From a virus: a DNA stretch of 36,954 nt. The notes below the pieces were generated by a model that saw nothing but the letters and a program-made list of their open reading frames with translations, was not told the DNA's origin and ran no database searches. Every line of letters starts with the position of its first letter. Position 1 is the stretch's first letter. Position numbers and translations under genes: made by a program. This document shows positions 32,093-36,954 of this stretch, piece by piece. Where the stretch lies: the IMG/VR virus record IMGVR_UViG_3300004369_000697, positions 1 to 36,954 of that record. One strand, given 5' to 3'.

Positions 32093-33075
32093 TAGTACAT
32101 TCCCTCTATTTGGTTTAATATAGTCTTCTTAACTTTATCAATAGGTAAAGTTCCTATGTCTTTTGATTTCATCGATGGGAAGATTAATTCAAACGAGTCA
32201 AATAACTTCCTTTGAATCGCTCTTTTTGATTCACGTCCAGCTTGATCGTTGTCAGTCAATACTACAAGCCTTTTCACATTGTATTCCTTGAGCAGTTGTA
32301 TTTGGTAATAACTGATATCTTTACCCATAATAGATACAGTGTTCTCGGCTCCAGCCTCATGCATTCTCCATACGTCCCCCGGCCCCTCTACTAAGATCAT
32401 AGTTTGATTCTTGATCTTTTTAACAGCCCTATGCATATTGTAAAGAAATAAAGTCTTTTTGAAACCTTTAGAGTTTACAAATTTAGGGTACATAAACTTA
32501 GTGTTCCCCCTTGCTGTGTAACCCACTATGACCCCTTCTTCACATTGAACTGGAATAATCGTTCTTTTAAACATTGCGTGACCATGACTTTTACAGTCCT
32601 GTACCATAAACGTTTTCATAGTTTCCGCTTTATACCCCCTATCGACGTAATATGTAGAGCTTCCTATGGTAGGAACATCAAGAGTAAAACGCTTCCATTC
32701 ACGTGGAGGCATTACAAACTCTCGTTCTTCGGTTGGTACGTCTGAGATATCTATGTCATACAAGTCTTTTAGATATTGGATAGTAGCTGGAAACGAAACA
32801 GGAGTGCCCTCATTGATTGATAGAACACCTCTTACAAAACCCAACACCCCCTTGTACTCTTCGTGACAGCTTCTCGTCCAACATCTCCACACCCCTTTGG
32901 ACAAAAGGATTGAGCTACTTCTAGGTTCATCACTAAAATGTATTGGACATGGCATAAAAACTGATCCGTTGTAATAATAGTGATCAATACCTAGATCATT
33001 CAAGAGTTCTTCAGAATGTTCACAAATATGACTACTAATTGCAGACAAATCACTCTGTGGTATCATCATTGCCAT
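32092..33075 (-). CDS. dnaG: DnaG-type primase (zinc finger and TOPRIM domain)
   Basis: A protein of 327 residues from the ATG at 33075, which has GAGG nine bases upstream. An ATG at 33084 has no spacing to that site. The zinc-binding part is CPIH (C43, H46) and WRCWTRSCH (C65, C70). The TOPRIM core is MILVEGPGDVWRM (E230) and RLVVLTDNDQAG (D275, D277), the metal site for primer synthesis. The helicase-interacting C-terminal domain of bacterial DnaG is absent, which is normal in phage primases. It is coded directly after DnaB with a short overlap, so the two probably work as one complex. Confidence 0.85.
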   Translation of the reverse strand: MAMMIPQSDLSAISSHICEHSEELLNDLGIDHYYYNGSVFMPCPIHFSDEPRSSSILLSKGVWRCWTRSCHEEYKGVLGFVRGVLSINEGTPVSFPATIQYLKDLYDIDISDVPTEEREFVMPPREWKRFTLDVPTIGSSTYYVDRGYKAETMKTFMVQDCKSHGHAMFKRTIIPVQCEEGVIVGYTARGNTKFMYPKFVNSKGFKKTLFLYNMHRAVKKIKNQTMILVEGPGDVWRMHEAGAENTVSIMGKDISYYQIQLLKEYNVKRLVVLTDNDQAGRESKRAIQRKLFDSFELIFPSMKSKDIGTLPIDKVKKTILNQIEGMY

Positions 33076-34552
33076 TAACAACATCCTCTTTAAACGGAAG
33101 TTCTGCGCCCTCTATCGCCCCACTAATGTGAGGATTAGCCTTGATTTCATCTCTGGTTCTTAGTTCTCTAATTCTAGCATGAGACCCCTCCATGTTTATA
33201 TTTATGTAGTTGCCATCCTCCATTCCAGCTCCATGTCTGCAAACCAGTGGGACCAGCTTCCTGTTTCCGCCCTGTGGACCGTCCTCAGCAAGCTCCTCTG
33301 GAGACTTGAGCTTGAAGATGCTAAATGAGGTGCATAGCCAAATAAGTCTGTCAGAGCCGCTCACAGCGTCTGTAGACTCCTTGGTAATGCCGTCTCTATT
33401 TAATTGCACGAAAGCCAAACATGCAAAATCGTACTTAACAGACAGGTTGTGCAAAGCTGTAATCTGAAATCCTAGAGCTTGGTACTCTTGAACATTGTTA
33501 GTTACTGAGGAAGCCGACATTAGCTTAAGATAGTCAAAGACTACTACGCAATCATTCGTTCTGCCAGTTTCATCCAAGCCAACATCGTGAATAACCCAGC
33601 GTTTGATAATATTGAGAATTTTTTCAATTGGTTGACCAGCAACACTAGCATATGTATAAGACATCCCCTTAATAGTCTCTACCGCATTGTAAACTGCTAT
33701 AGATTGATCTTCATCACTATGAAAAGATCCCGTAGCAATATCATTGATAGGAACTCCACTCAAGTTAGCTAATATCCTGTTAAAATGGTCTTCCTTAGAC
33801 ATCTCTGTGTCGAGCATGAGCACTGGAATCCCCTGCTTAGACACGTTAATAGCTACGTTATCTCCAAAGACGCTCTTACCTACCTTAGGTCGAGCCGATA
33901 CTAAGTCGACACATTTCCTACGTAGTCCACCACCGATAGCGGCGTCGAATCTAGGTAGGCCGGTTGGGATACCAATTTGGTCACACTGATTATCCTTAAG
34001 AAACTCCATATACTCATCAATACCTTCTTTGATAAGTTCTGTCTGTTTCGATGGATCATCTTCTTGTAGCAAGTCAACTAATGGCGTTTCAGCAATAGCT
34101 AAAATTTCATCAATGCTCTCATCTCCACGTAGATTATTTACATCAATGGAGATTCGTTTCGATATCTTGAGTATTTTTCTAGCGAACTCAAACTTTTTTA
34201 TTTGAGCAGCAAAGTTCATTAGGTTGTTTTGTCTAACATGCCCCTTCATTAGGGACTCAATGTGACTAGCGGCTCCATTTGTTGTCAGGTGATTTTCAAT
34301 ACCTAACTGACTTGCGGCAGACATAACCGTTGGTAAGTCAACTTGCACACAAGTTTGAAAGGCTTTTTCTAGAGCCTTATAGATGAACTTGTTTCTGCTG
34401 CTCGAAAAAGTGTCTGCTGTAATTATATCACAAAGCTCAACGTATACATCGATTCCATGTTCAAACATTGCTGTTAATATAGCGTTTTCAGCCGCCATAT
34501 CTGATAGTTTATCTACTGCCGACACACCGGCTGCATCTGTGGTATTTTCCAT
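33050..34552 (-). CDS. dnaB: DnaB-type replicative helicase
   Basis: A protein of 500 residues, close to the 471 of E. coli DnaB. The N-terminal helical domain begins AAENAILTAMFEHG. The RecA-fold motor has Walker A SARPKVGKS (219-227, K226), LMLDTEMSKEDHFNRI with E250, and Walker B VVVFDYLKLM with D340. AFVQLNRD about 50 residues later is the DnaB H4/sensor motif. It should unwind the phage fork and recruit the primase encoded next. It overlaps the zinc-ribbon gene by 44 bases. A shorter start at the internal MAAENA is possible. Confidence 0.85.
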   Translation of the reverse strand: MENTTDAAGVSAVDKLSDMAAENAILTAMFEHGIDVYVELCDIITADTFSSSRNKFIYKALEKAFQTCVQVDLPTVMSAASQLGIENHLTTNGAASHIESLMKGHVRQNNLMNFAAQIKKFEFARKILKISKRISIDVNNLRGDESIDEILAIAETPLVDLLQEDDPSKQTELIKEGIDEYMEFLKDNQCDQIGIPTGLPRFDAAIGGGLRRKCVDLVSARPKVGKSVFGDNVAINVSKQGIPVLMLDTEMSKEDHFNRILANLSGVPINDIATGSFHSDEDQSIAVYNAVETIKGMSYTYASVAGQPIEKILNIIKRWVIHDVGLDETGRTNDCVVVFDYLKLMSASSVTNNVQEYQALGFQITALHNLSVKYDFACLAFVQLNRDGITKESTDAVSGSDRLIWLCTSFSIFKLKSPEELAEDGPQGGNRKLVPLVCRHGAGMEDGNYININMEGSHARIRELRTRDEIKANPHISGAIEGAELPFKEDVVNGNDDTTE

Positions 34553-34943
34553 AAACTACTTTTTCACTCACTTTCTGCATTTTGCCACAAGCTGAACATT
34601 GCACTTCAAGAATTTTTGCCGCAGGTCTTCTTTTTGTTTTTTCAATAGATGGCGTTTCAACATCAAGAGCCTCAGTTTCATCATCTTTCCACAGATTCTT
34701 ACTAGCTTTCACTACTGTCCGAACTCTGTCTTTATCAGAGATGTCTTTATTAACAGTGAAGTCATCGTTAATCTTTTTTACAGGAGTCTTTTGCTTTACT
34801 ACTTGCGTTACCTTTTTTCTTTTAGCTCTTTTTCGTTTGGGAGGCGATTCAGCCACATCTCCTTCTGGTAGCCCCTTCGACAGCTCCGTGATCAACGCCG
34901 CTTTTTGTTCATTTGTCAGTGTTTTAAAAAAATCGTCTAACAT
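34509..34943 (-). CDS. Small zinc-ribbon protein with basic middle
   Basis: A protein of 144 residues starting at the ATG at 34943, which overlaps the stop of the gene before it as TAATG. A longer form starting at 34973 is possible but its RBS is weak. It has an N-terminal helix (MLDDFFKTLTNEQKAALI), a very basic segment (PPKRKRAKRKK) and a C-terminal zinc ribbon VQCSACGKMQ with a second pair in HRCSRCVG. A basic tail plus a zinc ribbon suggests a nucleic-acid-binding protein at the head of the replication operon. The family is unknown. It overlaps the helicase gene by 44 bases. Confidence 0.55.
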   Translation of the reverse strand: MLDDFFKTLTNEQKAALITELSKGLPEGDVAESPPKRKRAKRKKVTQVVKQKTPVKKINDDFTVNKDISDKDRVRTVVKASKNLWKDDETEALDVETPSIEKTKRRPAAKILEVQCSACGKMQKVSEKVVYGKYHRCSRCVGSR

Positions 34944-35419
34944 TATAGTCTTTTCCCCTTTTCTATCAGGCATTCTGCTTTCTTCTTTAGAAGATACTCT
35001 TTGTTTTTCAAAGAATCGCGTCTAGCTCCAGCAACGGTTTGCCATTCTCTGATTTTATGGATAAATTCGTTGTCCACGGCCAGTCTAGCTACTTTTATTT
35101 CAATACGATTAAAACTTGAGGTAAAAAACTCATCACGCTCTCTTGAGATGCATGTATTTAGAGCGTTGGTACACCACGTATGTACTATAGCTTGTTTGTT
35201 CATCTCATGCAAGATGTTATCGCAATATTGATATAATGCATATCCATAGGCAAAACATTCGCTTTGAGTGAGGCTGTTCATTTCTTCAAAAGTCATACTA
35301 TCTGCTTCGTGTGCTTCATCAGGAACCTCTGAAGGTTCTGCATTCTTTAGCGTAATATAGTCATCAATCCTTTGTAGAAATAAGTCTAATCTTTCTTGAC
35401 CAGTAAGTACATCACTCAT
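34943..35419 (-). CDS. Helical protein of unknown function between nuclease and helicase genes
   Basis: A protein of 158 residues, strongly helical. The first part is acidic (EPSEVPDEAHEADSMTFEEM). The C-terminal half is basic (KIREWQTVAGARRDSLKNKEYL then LKKKAECLIEKGKRL) and could form a coiled coil. The position, after the recombinase and before the helicase, and the Trp/Lys helix recall the UvsY-like recombination mediators, but this is a guess from place and composition. There are no enzyme motifs. It overlaps both neighbours (eight and one bases). Confidence 0.5.
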   Translation of the reverse strand: MSDVLTGQERLDLFLQRIDDYITLKNAEPSEVPDEAHEADSMTFEEMNSLTQSECFAYGYALYQYCDNILHEMNKQAIVHTWCTNALNTCISRERDEFFTSSFNRIEIKVARLAVDNEFIHKIREWQTVAGARRDSLKNKEYLLKKKAECLIEKGKRL

Positions 35420-35831
35420 TCAATTGTTGCTCCCATTCTTCATCCGAATCTGAATATTTAAGTACATACAAGTTGAGGTCGTTCATTTCACACCACTGAG
35501 CCTTTAAAGCGTCTCTCTTCAAGTGCTCCCTCCATCCTCGTTTATCACCGTGAAAGTGGGCAACAAATTGATAGTGCTGTCTACCATGCACCTCTATAGC
35601 AATATCAAGTCTAGGAATGAGGAAGTCAAGAAACAGAGCAGATTTAAGGGAGGGGTTCCTTGAACCCGGCAGCTTGACTTCCTCGTACACTAGGTAACCC
35701 GGATACATCTTTGTTAGCAATGCTCTTACCCGCAGATGAAAGGATGATCTAGGTCGCATGTCGTCCAGACGTGGAGCATACTTATTGAGTGGAATCCGAT
35801 ACTCTCTATTGTTGAGTCCCACTACTTTCAT
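35412..35831 (-). CDS. Vsr-like/EDxHD-type endonuclease domain protein
   Basis: A protein of 139 residues made almost entirely of a nuclease fold: a helix (SSFHLRVRALLTKMYPGYLV), EEVKLPG with E50/E51, LFLDFLIP (D69), IAIEVHGRQHY (E80, H82, Q85, H86) and HLKRDALKAQW with D107. This resembles Vsr/DUF559 and EDxHD enzymes and shares the order of motifs seen in the homing-endonuclease-like product of 9718-10488. It lacks DNA-binding modules, so it could act in repair or in resolution of branched DNA beside the RecA-like protein. ATGA couples it to the recombinase gene. Confidence 0.55.
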   Translation of the reverse strand: MKVVGLNNREYRIPLNKYAPRLDDMRPRSSFHLRVRALLTKMYPGYLVYEEVKLPGSRNPSLKSALFLDFLIPRLDIAIEVHGRQHYQFVAHFHGDKRGWREHLKRDALKAQWCEMNDLNLYVLKYSDSDEEWEQQLNE

Positions 35832-36954
35832 GCTTTTACTTTCTCCGCAAGAAATTCTACAAGTGATTCGTTTTCATTTATGAAAGCGTCTAGATTGTCC
35901 CCACCTTGAAATTTGAAGAATCTCTCAACTTCTTCTTCATTCGTAGTATCAACGCCGTATGCATCTGTGATGGTTTTTATTCTTGGGTCTTCCAAATTAT
36001 TGATGGCTGCTGTGATAGTAAACCACGCTCCAGATTTTTTAATTAGAGTTAGTTCTATAGCAATATCTCTAACCTCTTTTGCTTCGTCGATACCCACACC
36101 ATATCTGATCCAGCTAGCGGCTAGGCTATTAGGAGTTCCTCCAGCGGCAGAAGTCATGATCTTCCAATTAGCTACTTGACCAATATGTTCTCCAGACTCT
36201 GCATCGCCCTTTATCCACTTACCACGGTGTGTAATAACCATATTCGTACCAGCTTGGTACTGAACCATATTGCCAGAGTCGGCCTGTTTCTTAGGGGAGA
36301 ATGGACCTCCAGCGGTATTAGCGATGTTATGAAGTATGAAGATAACGATAGACTTATTACGTGTTACATCACCACTGACACGCTTCAAGAACATAGCCAG
36401 TAACCTTGGCAGGTTGTTTCTTACTCCTGAACGAATTTCACCTTCCATTTCGTCTCTTGGAAGCATGTTAGACACAGAGTCGACAATAGCTACTACACCC
36501 GGCTCAGTTTTGATGTAAGTCTCAAGTATATTCAAGTAGTCTTCTGCGCAGATTAAAGGTCTCTCGGGTGAAGTTTGCACGATATGTATGTCTTTTGGTA
36601 TCAATCCCTTAATACCTCGAAAGTTCTCCTTAACTAAACGGCCTTCTGTGTTCAAATAAATAACTGGCTTACCGAGTTTCTGTGCTTTAGCCGCAAAATG
36701 AAGAGAGGTAACCGTCTTGCCGGTCTTAGGGTCGCCAGACATGATAACACAACTCCCCTCTCGTAATCCACCACCTAACGCATCGTCTAAAGCGGGAGAA
36801 ACACCTACAACTTTCAAGTTCTCTAAGTCATTTAGCACTTTGTCTCCAGACTCTACAATATCTCCATACTTTTTAATGATATCATTACTGACTGATCCAC
36901 CCTCAAACTTATTAACTGTTGAGACCTTTTTTTTCTTCGCTGCTGTTTCCTTCT
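35828..36954 (-). CDS. recA: RecA/UvsX-like recombinase (5' end outside window)
   Basis: The frame stays open to the window edge, giving 374 visible residues. A GTG at 36838 is internal and not the start: the residues before it form a Lys-rich, then flexible N-terminus (AAKKKKVSTVNKFEGGS), usual for RecA-like proteins. VIMSGDPKTGKT holds the Walker A loop (about residues 73-80 of the visible part), VIYLNTEGRL the catalytic Glu region and GVVAIVDSVS Walker B. 'IFILHNIANTAGG' and 'DSGNMVQYQAGTNMVI' match the DNA-binding loop region. It should form filaments on ssDNA for strand exchange and recombination-dependent replication. UvsX/RadA-type details (LNTEG) make it less close to bacterial RecA. 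Confidence 0.8.
   Translation of the reverse strand, partial: KETAAKKKKVSTVNKFEGGSVSNDIIKKYGDIVESGDKVLNDLENLKVVGVSPALDDALGGGLREGSCVIMSGDPKTGKTVTSLHFAAKAQKLGKPVIYLNTEGRLVKENFRGIKGLIPKDIHIVQTSPERPLICAEDYLNILETYIKTEPGVVAIVDSVSNMLPRDEMEGEIRSGVRNNLPRLLAMFLKRVSGDVTRNKSIVIFILHNIANTAGGPFSPKKQADSGNMVQYQAGTNMVITHRGKWIKGDAESGEHIGQVANWKIMTSAAGGTPNSLAASWIRYGVGIDEAKEVRDIAIELTLIKKSGAWFTITAAINNLEDPRIKTITDAYGVDTTNEEEVERFFKFQGGDNLDAFINENESLVEFLAEKVKA

Noticed and set aside
36836-36838. GTG as the start of the RecA-like gene.
   Set aside because: The frame stays open to the window edge with a sensible Lys-rich N-terminus, so the true start is outside the window.

Overview
The window looks like part of a large, AT-rich tailed-phage genome (Caudoviricetes). 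Virion structural genes sit on one strand and a complete-looking replication and recombination set sits on the other. The replication proteins are bacterial-type (RecA-like recombinase, DnaB, DnaG, Pol III alpha, SSB) rather than T4- or T7-type. The host cannot be proved from this sequence. The best clue is a full-length DUF1501 protein with a twin-arginine signal, a family abundant in Planctomycetota. I read this as a hint of a planctomycete or other marine/freshwater host, not as proof. No tRNA, rRNA, CRISPR array, IS element or integrase was found.

Layout. Bases 1-8496, plus strand: the end of one gene, then three structural-type genes of 1459, 1064 and 233 residues. The first resembles a baseplate/tail hub protein with Thr/Pro-rich linkers, and the second carries a Gly-rich beta repeat. 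Bases 8497-8584 hold a bidirectional hairpin terminator where the two transcription directions meet. Bases 8585-36954, minus strand: 36 genes in one direction, most overlapping by 1-44 bases, with no gap above 42 bases. In transcription order (right to left) they are: a RecA/UvsX-like recombinase (cut by the window edge), a Vsr-like nuclease, two small proteins, DnaB helicase, DnaG-type primase, a dNMP kinase, a RecB/Cas4-like four-Cys nuclease, two small unknowns, the DUF1501 protein, two more small unknowns, the N-terminal half of Pol III alpha, a DnaQ-like proofreading exonuclease, the C-terminal half of Pol III alpha, and SSB. A 13-kb glycan cluster follows, then a NUMOD3/Vsr-like homing endonuclease, a possible ssDNA-annealing protein and a zinc-ribbon protein.

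How the genes fit together. Helicase, primase, polymerase with a separate proofreader, SSB, recombinase, nucleases and dNMP kinase form a largely self-sufficient replisome. The sliding clamp and clamp loader are not in the window. The glycan cluster encodes about eight glycosyltransferases or GT-like proteins, a GDP-fucose-synthase-like reductase, a nucleotidyltransferase-like protein, two methyltransferases plus a remnant-like third, a polysaccharide-deacetylase-like protein and a small kinase-like protein. Such a set could build and attach a methylated sugar chain. Plausible targets are virion proteins (the Thr/Pro linkers of the hub are candidates) or the host surface.

The points most worth a second look are the DNA polymerase split in two with the exonuclease gene between the halves, the exported DUF1501 protein and its small unknown neighbours inside a replication operon, and the size and position of the glycan cluster next to a homing-endonuclease-like gene.
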